Shown: positions 1 through 7,271 of the stretch, piece by piece | Layout of the letters: every line of letters begins with the position of its first letter | Numbering within the stretch: position 1 is the first letter of the stretch | Assembly: GCA_017451975.1 (NCBI GenBank) | Contig: JAFTNI010000128.1 | Span: 1 to 10,308 of the forward strand | Length of the DNA stretch: 10,308 nucleotides | Direction: 5' to 3' | Origin: Clostridia bacterium | GTDB lineage: Bacteria; Bacillota; Clostridia; Oscillospirales; CAG-272 | Made by a program: the position numbers and the translations under genes | The notes under the pieces: generated by a model | Databases searched by the model: none | The model's input: the letters and a program-made list of their open reading frames with translations, nothing else | Told to the model about the DNA's origin: nothing

Positions 1-1078
1 GGTCGAAGAACGCGGGAATTTCGGGCGCACATTCTGTATTGCCGATAAGTCTTTCTTCGTTTGCAGAGAAGTCAAACTGGCAGCACATCCAAGCGTGGAG
101 GCGGAAGCCCGTGCGCTTGAGCGCGGAGGAGAAGAAGCTGGGGTTGGGTTTATCGCCCTGAGCCCATTTATTGATATAATATCTATCTCTGTTCCATTCC
201 TTTTCCGTGGAAAAATCATATCTTCTTACAGTCCAGCCCGGTTCAAGGCTTATCGCGCTGCAAGGAATACCGTGTCTGCGGAAACGCTCTGCGTCTGCCA
301 TAACGTCAAACTGAGTTGCCTGGCAAAGCTCTATAAACGTAAGACCGTAAGCCCATTTGGGAAGGAGCATCGGTCTGCCCGCAACGTATGTATAGCGTTC
401 GAGTATTGCACGGAGAGTATCGCCCGCAAAAATCATAAAGTCGATATCGCCCTGGGGGAGGTACCATACAATTTCGCCCTGCTTTTTCGCGCAAACGTCT
501 ATGCCGTGCCAGAATGACGTGTTTGCAAGAATACCGTAACCCGCGGGTGTCATAAGGTAAGGCACGGGGAATTCATATTTCTGATAAACAACGCGCTCGC
601 GGTATGTTTTGCCGTTAAGGATAAGTCTGTCTGTATTGCTTTCGCCAAGACCGTAGAAAATATCGTCTGCCGTATTTATCGTGATATATTTGGGGTCGAG
701 CTGGAATTCCTTTGTTTTTGCTTCGAGCTGTTCTTCATCCTCAGAGCCTATGATAACAACGTGCTCATCGTGGAATTCGTTGAGGCGCTCGTTCATATAG
801 GTTTTGATCTCGTCAACTCTGGAGTTATCGAGGTCTATGCTTCTTTCGAACTTATCGGAAGAAAAATAAATTTTTCCTTCCTTATATTCTACAGAAAGCT
901 TGCCCGTGCGCACACCGTTTGCGGTTGCTTCGCCCGTTGCATCGGGTTTTCTGTAGATATTGTATCTTTCAAAAAGAGTGGGTTCAAATTTATCGCTTAC
1001 CCTGACGCGAACGATATTTTCCGCATATACGGAAAGCTCAAGCGTCTTCCCTGCAAATGCAGTTTCAAATTTAACCAT
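1..1078 (-). CDS. GH31 family alpha-glucosidase-like protein, N-terminal part (cut by left window edge)
   Basis: This frame is open from ATG at 1078 to the left edge and gives 359 residues with no stop, so roughly half of a usual 650-800 residue GH31 enzyme is visible. Residues 1-230 look like the N-terminal beta-sandwich, with the family signature YGLGE at 142-146. PKWAYGLTF at 240-248 begins the catalytic barrel, followed by DVMADAERFRRHGIP at 258-272 and ISLEPGW at 276-282. The catalytic Asp lies beyond the edge. There is no signal peptide, so a cytoplasmic enzyme removing glucose from the non-reducing end of short alpha-glucans is the likely role; substrate specificity within GH31 cannot be told from this half. 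The start overlaps the end of the lipoprotein gene by 8 nt and has a good CGGAGG site 6 nt upstream. Family call is firm, substrate is inference. Confidence 0.88.
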   Translation of the reverse strand, partial: MVKFETAFAGKTLELSVYAENIVRVRVSDKFEPTLFERYNIYRKPDATGEATANGVRTGKLSVEYKEGKIYFSSDKFERSIDLDNSRVDEIKTYMNERLNEFHDEHVVIIGSEDEEQLEAKTKEFQLDPKYITINTADDIFYGLGESNTDRLILNGKTYRERVVYQKYEFPVPYLMTPAGYGILANTSFWHGIDVCAKKQGEIVWYLPQGDIDFMIFAGDTLRAILERYTYVAGRPMLLPKWAYGLTFIELCQATQFDVMADAERFRRHGIPCSAISLEPGWTVRRYDFSTEKEWNRDRYYINKWAQGDKPNPSFFSSALKRTGFRLHAWMCCQFDFSANEERLIGNTECAPEIPAFFD

Positions 1079-1388
1079 GGTTTTCCTCCGTGTTTTTATA
1101 TTCAGGGGCGCACGCAGAGCAAGGCTTATAGCCGTCTGCGCGCGCATCGTTTATATCGATGTAATAAATTATTTTTTTGTTTTCCTCTTTGGTGTTTTTC
1201 ACATGGCGGCATTCCGCGTCTGTATGGAAGGTACCCGAGGAAATGTTCACCGTTAGCGCAAAAACGCCGACGTTTTCGGGAAAGGTGTTTTCCGCGCGGC
1301 TTTCGCCCTGCTTCACGGTTATATCCGCACGCGCGCAGGAAGAAAGCAGCGCCACCGTTATTATAGCCAGAGCCGCAAGCCTTTTCAT
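1071..1388 (-). CDS. Small predicted lipoprotein with an Ada-like cysteine cluster
   Basis: This 105-residue protein starts with a short lipoprotein signal: Lys2 and Arg3, a hydrophobic run at 4-15, then the lipobox LSSC at 15-18 with Cys18 as the predicted lipidated residue. Mature residues 19-50 are not recognised. Residues 53-94 read GTFH..., a Cys at 60, His62, then GYKPCSAC with Cys90 and Cys93. This resembles the zinc module of Ada N-termini and the similar C-terminal module of some secreted nucleases, but the second Cys of the usual four is missing, so metal binding is a guess (H55, C60, H62, C90 and C93 are candidates). The ATG at 1388 shares ATGA with the GH13 stop and has GAGG 8 nt upstream; an in-frame start at 1442 would bury the signal peptide. 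Function unknown; likely translationally coupled to both flanking glucan enzymes. Confidence 0.8.
   Translation of the reverse strand: MKRLAALAIITVALLSSCARADITVKQGESRAENTFPENVGVFALTVNISSGTFHTDAECRHVKNTKEENKKIIYYIDINDARADGYKPCSACAPEYKNTEENHG
1085..1090 (-). promoter_or_regulatory. Ribosome binding site of the GH31 gene inside the lipoprotein gene
   Basis: CGGAGG on the minus strand lies 6 nt before the ATG at 1078, within the last codons of the upstream lipoprotein gene. It fixes the GH31 start and implies that ribosomes finishing the lipoprotein (stop at 1073-1071) can reinitiate on GH31. Confidence 0.75.
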
Positions 1389-3319
1389 TTTTTCAGCCTC
1401 GGCACAACGCCGTATTTCGTATCCTTGTTCATTTTGAAGCAATATGCGCTCATACCCTTAACTTCAAATTCCATGCCCGTGCGCTGGTAGAAAATTTCGT
1501 TTACCTCGTCGTCTGCGCTGAAAGCGAAAACATCCTTCGAACGGTTCACCACGGAAACAAGAATTTCTTCGCCCTTCTTTCTTTCGAAAACAAGAATTGA
1601 GCGATCGATATACATCAGCTCAAATTCCGCATCGGCAAAGAAGTCGCTTTCGCGCCTTCTCATTCTGCCAACCTTGCGGAAGTATCGCAAAAGCTCGTGG
1701 TTTTCCTGCCCCCACGGGTACGGCATACGGTTGAACGGGTCTTTTTCGCCCTGCATACCGATTTCGTCGCCGTAATAGATGCAAGGCACGCCCGGCACAG
1801 TGGCAAGTATGAAGTATGCAAGCTTCATTCGCTTTATGCCAAGCCTGTATTCATCCTGTGTCATTCGCTTTGCCGCGAGCATATCCACCGAAAGCCCCTC
1901 GCTGCCCGCCCCCGCAAGCGCGGTTATCGCGCGCACGGTATCGTGCGTGCCGAGCAGGTTAAGGAGCTGATGTGTCATTTCTCTCGGGTAATTATAATAG
2001 AGCGAATTCACCGTGCGCATAAATTTCCACATATCTCCGTGGCGCACATAGGCAAGTATCGCCTCGCGCACAGGGTAGTTCATTACAGAGTCCAGCTCCT
2101 TACCGCTGAAGTAGGAGCGGCGCTTGCCGTAAGAAACCTTGTTGGAAGCATCCTCCCAGACCTCGCCGATAATAAGCGCGTCTTCCCTTTCCGCGCGCGC
2201 CGCGGCGGAAAGCTCCTCCAAAAATTCATCGGAAAGCTCGTCGGCAACGTCGAGCCTCCAGCCGCAAATACCCTCGCGGATATATTTTCTCACAACGCCG
2301 TCTTTTCCGAAAAGAAATTTTTTATAGGAAGGGTTATCGCTCATCACGCGCGGAAGGTTTTTAAAGCCCCACCACGATTCATATTCTTCGGGAAATTCCG
2401 TAAAATTGAACCATTCCGCATAAGGCGATTCCTTCGATTGGTATGCACCAAGCCCATCGTACTTACCGTATTTGTTGAAATATACGCTATCGTCGCCCGT
2501 GTGGTTGAAAACACCGTCGAGTATTATCGAAATTTTATATTTCTTCGCTGCCTTTATAAGCGAACGGAAAGCTTCTTCCCCGCCGAACATCGGATCTATT
2601 TTCGTATAATCCGCCGTATCGTATTTATGCGTAGAGGAAGAGAGGAAAATGGGGTTGAGGTATATCGCCGTAACGCCGAGCGAGGCGATATATTTCAGTT
2701 TTTGCTCTATACCGGGCAGGTCGCCGCCGAAAAAGACGTTGTTTTTAAAGTTCTTATCACCCGGGCGAAAATATTCTGGCGTGCCGTGGTACCAGTCGGG
2801 GTTAATCTTTGCGTCTGCCTTCAGCTCCTCGTGCCCGCCGCGGAAAAATCTGTCGGGAAATATCTGGTAAGCTATACCGCCGCGGAAAAACTCGGGGTAT
2901 ACTTCCCTCGGCTCATAAATAAGGAGCTGAAAGCGTTCGTCGCCCTGCGGCTCTTTATCTATAATCTTATCGGAAAAATCTGCGTTATCGCGCACGACGA
3001 AAAATTCGCCGTGCGCATTTTTCAGCAAGTATTCATAAAAGAACAGTCCGCTTTTCTTCGAAATTTTGTTCATGGGAAGTTCGAGAAAAAAGCCGCCGCC
3101 TTCGCTCTTGCTCATTTCAAATTCCTTTTTCTTACCGTCGGCATCTGCGAAAATCACCATTTTCACACAAGTAGCCGACATTGCTTCCAGAGTGAAGCGC
3201 ACGGTGGAATCGAGCGTAAACGCGCCGCAAAGCCCCGTTTCTGCCTCGCCGTGGTCGGTTATAAGAAACTTTTTCTCTATCCTGTTCCAAATTTTTGTGC
3301 CTTTTATAAAGCTCGCCAT
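1385..3319 (-). CDS. GH13 neopullulanase / cyclomaltodextrinase-like alpha-glycosidase
   Basis: This 644-residue protein is a complete alpha-amylase superfamily enzyme. Residues about 1-135 form an N-terminal beta domain like that of neopullulanases, followed by GGIAYQIFPDRFF (147-159), the usual barrel entry of that group. The four conserved regions are present: DGVFNH (268-273), GWRLDVADE (353-361) with nucleophile Asp357, IIGEVW (383-388) with acid/base Glu386, and LLGTHD (455-460) with transition-state Asp460. GVPCIYYGDEIGM (510-522) ends the barrel before a C-terminal beta domain. No signal peptide is seen, so it probably hydrolyses maltodextrins or cyclodextrins in the cytoplasm; a debranching or transglycosylating activity is possible. 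It starts 7 nt after the glgP stop with only a weak AGGA site inside glgP, so translation is probably coupled. Its stop overlaps the lipoprotein start (ATGA). Confidence 0.93.
   Translation of the reverse strand: MASFIKGTKIWNRIEKKFLITDHGEAETGLCGAFTLDSTVRFTLEAMSATCVKMVIFADADGKKKEFEMSKSEGGGFFLELPMNKISKKSGLFFYEYLLKNAHGEFFVVRDNADFSDKIIDKEPQGDERFQLLIYEPREVYPEFFRGGIAYQIFPDRFFRGGHEELKADAKINPDWYHGTPEYFRPGDKNFKNNVFFGGDLPGIEQKLKYIASLGVTAIYLNPIFLSSSTHKYDTADYTKIDPMFGGEEAFRSLIKAAKKYKISIILDGVFNHTGDDSVYFNKYGKYDGLGAYQSKESPYAEWFNFTEFPEEYESWWGFKNLPRVMSDNPSYKKFLFGKDGVVRKYIREGICGWRLDVADELSDEFLEELSAAARAEREDALIIGEVWEDASNKVSYGKRRSYFSGKELDSVMNYPVREAILAYVRHGDMWKFMRTVNSLYYNYPREMTHQLLNLLGTHDTVRAITALAGAGSEGLSVDMLAAKRMTQDEYRLGIKRMKLAYFILATVPGVPCIYYGDEIGMQGEKDPFNRMPYPWGQENHELLRYFRKVGRMRRRESDFFADAEFELMYIDRSILVFERKKGEEILVSVVNRSKDVFAFSADDEVNEIFYQRTGMEFEVKGMSAYCFKMNKDTKYGVVPRLKK
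1397..1400 (-). promoter_or_regulatory. Ribosome binding site deciding the lipoprotein start
   Basis: GAGG on the minus strand lies 8 nt before the ATG at 1388 and sits within the 3' end of the GH13 gene. It supports the shorter start over the in-frame ATG at 1442. Confidence 0.6.
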
Positions 3320-3326
3320 AAAAAAG

Positions 3327-5753
3327 TTATTCCTTTACTTTTGTCAGGTTCCAAATGTTTTCGGCGTATTCCGTAATGCTTCTGTCGGAAGCAAATTTGC
3401 CCGCCGCGGCAATGTTGAGAAGCGAGCGCTTTGTCCACGCTTCTCTGTTGGAGTAATCGTCTACAACGTCCTGCGCCGTCTTTACGTAAGATTCAAAATC
3501 GGCAAGGCACATATACGGGTCGGCAATTCTGCCGTTGCCAAGGAAGTAGTTTACGATATTTGCAAAATCTTCGCCGTGGAAGCCCTTTGCAATGCGGTCT
3601 ATCGTTGATTTCAGCCTTGCGTTGGTCTTGTAATAGAGCATGGAGTTGTAGCCGCGCTTCCAAAGGTCGTCTACCTCGTCTGCAGTAAGGCCGAAGATGT
3701 AGATATTATCTCTGCCCACAGCCTCTGCCATTTCAACGTTTGCGCCGTCGAGCGTGCCGAGCGTGAGCGCGCCGTTTATCATAAATTTCATGCAGCCCGT
3801 GCCCGAAGCCTCTTTGCCCGCAAGCGAAATCTGCTCGGAAATATCCGTGGCGGGCATAAGAATTTCTGCCGTGCTTACGTTGTAATCTTCAAGGTAGATA
3901 ACGCGCAGCTTTTCGCGTATTTTCGGGTGCTTTTCAATATCCTTGCCAAGGCACCAGATAAGCTTGATTATTTCTTTTGCGAAATAGTATCCGGGCGCCG
4001 CCTTGCCGCCGAAAATAAACGTCTGCGGCTTGATATTGAGGTCGGGGTTTGCAAGAAGCTCGTCGTAGAGCGAAACTATTTTGAGCACGTTGAGAAGCTG
4101 GCGCTTATATTCGTGCATACGCTTAACCTGTACGTCGAATATAGCGTGCGTATCTATTGCGCCGCCCGTAACCGTGCGGTATTTGTGCGCAAATCTTTCC
4201 TTGTTTCTGTGCTTGATAGCGCGAAGCTCATCGATAACCGCGGCATCGCTTACGTATTTTGCGAAAGCGGAAATAGCCTGCGGGTTCTTACGGTAATCCT
4301 CGCCTATAGTTTCGTCGAGCAAGCTTGCAAGCTCGGGGTTGGAGTAGCATAGCCAGCGGCGGTGGGCAATACCGTTTGTAACGTTCGTGAACTTATCGGG
4401 GGTCATCTTATAGAAATCGTGGAATACCGTCTGCTTAAGGATTTCGCTGTGGAGCGCGGAAACGCCGTTCGTTGTATGAGAGCCCACAACGGAGAGATTT
4501 GCCATTCTCACGCTGCCGTTCGCGATAATAGACATACGGGAAATTCTATCCCAGTCGCCGGGGTAGAGGTTCCAGAGGTCGGCGCAGAAGCGGCGGTTGA
4601 TTTCGCAAACGATCTGGTGAATTCTCGGAAGGCGGAGGCGGAAGAGGTCTTCGTTCCAGCACTCAAGCGCTTCGGGAAGCACCGTATGGTTCGTGTAAGA
4701 AACCGTATTTTTTACAATATCCCAGGCAGATTCCCAAGAGAAGGAATATGTGTCCATAAAAATTCTCATAAGCTCGGGAATGCAGAGCGCGGGGTGTGTA
4801 TCGTTTATATGAATGGAGTTCTTTTCCGCAAAATTGGAAAGGTTACCGTAAACAGCAAGGTGGTCTGCAATGATGTTCTGGAGAGAAGCGGAAACAAGGA
4901 AATACTGCTGGTTAAGGCGAAGAATTTTACCTTCCATATGGTCGTCGGAAGGATAAAGCACCTTCGTTATCGTTTCCGCGTCGGTATTCTGCTTCACAGC
5001 CTGCATATACTGGCCCTGTGTAAACAGCTTCATATTGAAGTTTGTGATATCGTGGGCTTTCCAAAGGCGAAGGTTATTCACCGCGAAGCTTTCGTAGCCC
5101 GATATCATAATATCGTAAGGCACCGCCTGAACCTCGTCGTAATCTGTGTGGATTATATTGAGGTGGTCTTCATCCCATCTTTCGGCAAGCTTGCCGCCGA
5201 AGCGAACGGAAAAGGTTTTATCCGTTCTGGGCACGAGCCAGCCCTCGCCCGAGGGCATCCATACGTCGGGCATTTCAACCTGGTCGCCGTCTATTATCTT
5301 CTGCTTGAAAAGACCGTACTCGTAGCAGAGCGAAAAGCCCGTTGCGGGGTAATCGAGAGTTGTGAGCGAATCCATAAAGCACGCGGCGAGTCTGCCCAAG
5401 CCGCCGTTGCCAAGGCCGGGGTCGCGCTCCATAGTGTAAATTTCATTTATATCGTAGCCCATTTCGCCCAGAACCTGCGCGTATTCGTCGGCAACGCCGA
5501 GGTTGCGAAGGTTGTTGCGAAGCAGCGGACCGATAAGAAATTCCATGCAAAGGTAATAAACTCTCTTTGCCTTATCGTTTTTCATTGCTTTGCGGTATGC
5601 ACTTCTGCCGCTTGTGAGCATATCCTTTACAGTGAGTATTACCGCTTTGTAAACCTGTTCTTTGGAAGCGTCGTCTGCCGCTACGCCGAAATAGCGCGAA
5701 AGCTTATTTTCCAGCGCCTCCTTGATTTTTTGCTGTTTGGTGTTATCTGACAT
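3327..5753 (-). CDS. glgP: Glycogen/maltodextrin phosphorylase (GT35)
   Basis: The 808-residue product has the normal length of bacterial alpha-glucan phosphorylases. It uses phosphate and pyridoxal phosphate to release glucose-1-phosphate from non-reducing ends of alpha-1,4 chains. Visible signatures are the N-terminal YYLCMEFLIGPLL (66-78), GLGNGGLGRLAACFMDS (113-129), the substrate-site HINDTHPAL (315-323), KRMHEYKRQ (544-552), and the cofactor site EASGTGCMKFMIN (648-660), where Lys656 should carry PLP. The start ATG has GGAGG 5 nt upstream. A 62-nt spacer separates it from glgA, the largest gap in the window, and that spacer holds a short palindrome. The specificity (glycogen or maltodextrin) cannot be read from the sequence; operon context favours glycogen. 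Confidence 0.97.
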   Translation of the reverse strand: MSDNTKQQKIKEALENKLSRYFGVAADDASKEQVYKAVILTVKDMLTSGRSAYRKAMKNDKAKRVYYLCMEFLIGPLLRNNLRNLGVADEYAQVLGEMGYDINEIYTMERDPGLGNGGLGRLAACFMDSLTTLDYPATGFSLCYEYGLFKQKIIDGDQVEMPDVWMPSGEGWLVPRTDKTFSVRFGGKLAERWDEDHLNIIHTDYDEVQAVPYDIMISGYESFAVNNLRLWKAHDITNFNMKLFTQGQYMQAVKQNTDAETITKVLYPSDDHMEGKILRLNQQYFLVSASLQNIIADHLAVYGNLSNFAEKNSIHINDTHPALCIPELMRIFMDTYSFSWESAWDIVKNTVSYTNHTVLPEALECWNEDLFRLRLPRIHQIVCEINRRFCADLWNLYPGDWDRISRMSIIANGSVRMANLSVVGSHTTNGVSALHSEILKQTVFHDFYKMTPDKFTNVTNGIAHRRWLCYSNPELASLLDETIGEDYRKNPQAISAFAKYVSDAAVIDELRAIKHRNKERFAHKYRTVTGGAIDTHAIFDVQVKRMHEYKRQLLNVLKIVSLYDELLANPDLNIKPQTFIFGGKAAPGYYFAKEIIKLIWCLGKDIEKHPKIREKLRVIYLEDYNVSTAEILMPATDISEQISLAGKEASGTGCMKFMINGALTLGTLDGANVEMAEAVGRDNIYIFGLTADEVDDLWKRGYNSMLYYKTNARLKSTIDRIAKGFHGEDFANIVNYFLGNGRIADPYMCLADFESYVKTAQDVVDDYSNREAWTKRSLLNIAAAGKFASDRSITEYAENIWNLTKVKE

Positions 5754-5782
5754 TTTGTCCTCCGAAATTTATTGCTTTGGAA

Positions 5783-5796
5783 TAAGGTAAACCTTA
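5783..5796. promoter_or_regulatory. 14-bp palindrome in the glgA-glgP spacer
   Basis: TAAGGT-AA-ACCTTA is a perfect inverted repeat with 6-bp arms, 30 nt upstream of the glgP ATG. It could be an operator half-site pair or chance in an AT-rich spacer. No matching copy was seen in the other spacers. The arms are too short and AT-rich, and lack a T-run, for a terminator. Confidence 0.3.
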
Positions 5797-5815
5797 AAAG
5801 AGGGTGTTTCTAAAG

Positions 5816-7249
5816 TCAACCTTTTGTTACTTCATCGTAGAGGGCTGCGTATTTAGCCGCAGAGCTGTTCCACGAAAAGTCTATTTTCATAATTTTTGCC
5901 ACAAGCTCTTCCCAGTTTTCGCGGTCGCGGTAAACACCCTCTGCTTCTCTTATAACGTAGAGCATATCGTATGCATTATATGCCGCAAAGGTAAAACCGT
6001 TACCCGTTCTGTTCCAGGAATAGGGCTTGATCGTATCGTAAAGCCCGCCCGTTTCGCGAACTATCGGCACAGTGCCGTAGCGCGAAGCTATCATCTGCGC
6101 AAGACCGCACGCCTCCGATTTAGAGGGCATGAGGAACATATCTGCGCCTGCATAGATAAGCTTGGAAAGCTTGCGGTTGTATGCAAGGCGTATGCCTGCG
6201 CGGCCGGGGTGGCGCTTGCCGAACTCATCGAAGAAGGCTTCGTAAGCCGCATCGCCCGTGCCGAGAAGCACGAACTGAACGTCATCGTTCATAAGCTCGT
6301 CTGCCACCTTGCAAACAAGGTCGAAGCCCTTGTGCTCCGCAAGGCGGGAAACCATGGCGATTACGGGAACGTCGGGGCGGATATCAAGCCCGAATTCGCG
6401 CTGAAGCGCTTCCTTGCAGGCTTTCTTACCAGCAAGCGCATCGGCGGAAAACGCCGTGGGGATATCTGCATCTTTGCTCGGGTCGTAAGCCGCTTCGTCG
6501 ATACCGTTTATAATTCCGCCGAGCTTGAATGCGTACTGATTTATAATATGGTGCAGGCCGTGCGAGAAGTATTCCGTTCTTATTTCCTGCGCGTACTGCG
6601 GGCTTACCGTCGTAACGAAATCTGCGCATACCACAGCGCCCTTGGTAAGGTTGAGCGCGCCGCTGTACTCAACGATGGAAGCCTTTTCCTCTGCAAGGCC
6701 GAATACGTCGTTGATAATTCCCATGCCGTAAACGCCCTGATAGTCGATATTGTGAATAGTGTAAACCGCGCGCACGTCCTTATACCCTTCCATACCGCCG
6801 CGCTCTTCCTTGAGCGCGATAACGGAAAGCGCCGTTTGCCAGTCGTTCGCGTGCAGCACATCGGGGTAGAAACCCGTAACGCCCATAAGGTCCAGCACCG
6901 CGCGGGAGAAGAAGGCAAAGCGCTCGGGGTCATCGAAAAAGCCGTAAAGCGCCGTGCGGCCGAAGTAATATTCGTTATCTACAAAATAATATTTAACGCC
7001 TTTATAATCGAGCGAGTAAATGCCGCAGTACTGCTCGCGCCAGGAAAGAGTTACGTTTATAACCTCCACAAGCGTCATTTTAGAGCGCCATTCTTCGCTC
7101 ACCTGAGCGTAAAGGGGCATAACCACGCGCACGTCCCAATCGGGGTTTACCGCCGCAAGAGCGGGGGGCAAAGCGCCAAGCACGTCACCAAGGCCGCCAG
7201 TTGCCGCAAAAGGCATTGCCTCAGAGCCTGCAAAAAGTATCTTTTTCAT
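5816..7249 (-). CDS. glgA: Glycogen synthase, ADP-glucose type (GT5)
   Basis: The 477-residue product matches bacterial GlgA in length and in both Rossmann domains. It transfers glucose from ADP-glucose to the non-reducing end of alpha-1,4-glucan. The N-terminus has SEAMPFAATGGLGDV (9-23); the second domain has VSRLAEHKGFD (300-310), with Arg302 and Lys307 in the positions that contact the ADP-glucose phosphates in this family. It also has LGTGD (329-333) and MPSKSEACGLAQM (374-386), with Glu379 the conserved catalytic-site Glu, and ETGGLYDT (399-406). The lysine of the usual N-terminal KTGGL motif is replaced by Ala16. ATG at 7249 is preceded by a near-perfect AGGAGGTG site. It lies 22 nt after glgD and 62 nt before glgP. 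Confidence 0.97.
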   Translation of the reverse strand: MKKILFAGSEAMPFAATGGLGDVLGALPPALAAVNPDWDVRVVMPLYAQVSEEWRSKMTLVEVINVTLSWREQYCGIYSLDYKGVKYYFVDNEYYFGRTALYGFFDDPERFAFFSRAVLDLMGVTGFYPDVLHANDWQTALSVIALKEERGGMEGYKDVRAVYTIHNIDYQGVYGMGIINDVFGLAEEKASIVEYSGALNLTKGAVVCADFVTTVSPQYAQEIRTEYFSHGLHHIINQYAFKLGGIINGIDEAAYDPSKDADIPTAFSADALAGKKACKEALQREFGLDIRPDVPVIAMVSRLAEHKGFDLVCKVADELMNDDVQFVLLGTGDAAYEAFFDEFGKRHPGRAGIRLAYNRKLSKLIYAGADMFLMPSKSEACGLAQMIASRYGTVPIVRETGGLYDTIKPYSWNRTGNGFTFAAYNAYDMLYVIREAEGVYRDRENWEELVAKIMKIDFSWNSSAAKYAALYDEVTKG

Positions 7250-7257
7250 AGTATAAG

Positions 7258-7265
7258 CACCTCCT
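7258..7265 (-). promoter_or_regulatory. Strong ribosome binding site of glgA
   Basis: AGGAGGTG on the minus strand, an essentially complete match to the 16S rRNA 3' end, lies 8 nt before the glgA ATG in the 22-nt glgD-glgA gap. It is the strongest such site in the window. Confidence 0.8.
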
Positions 7266-7271
7266 GCAAAA

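Noticed and set aside
1697..3376. Plus-strand open frame of about 559 codons antisense to the GH13 gene
   Set aside because: Same codon-aligned shadow effect; the opposite strand encodes a complete GH13 enzyme with all catalytic residues.
4362..5750. Plus-strand open frame of about 462 codons antisense to glgP
   Set aside because: Shadow of glgP with no domain signature of its own.
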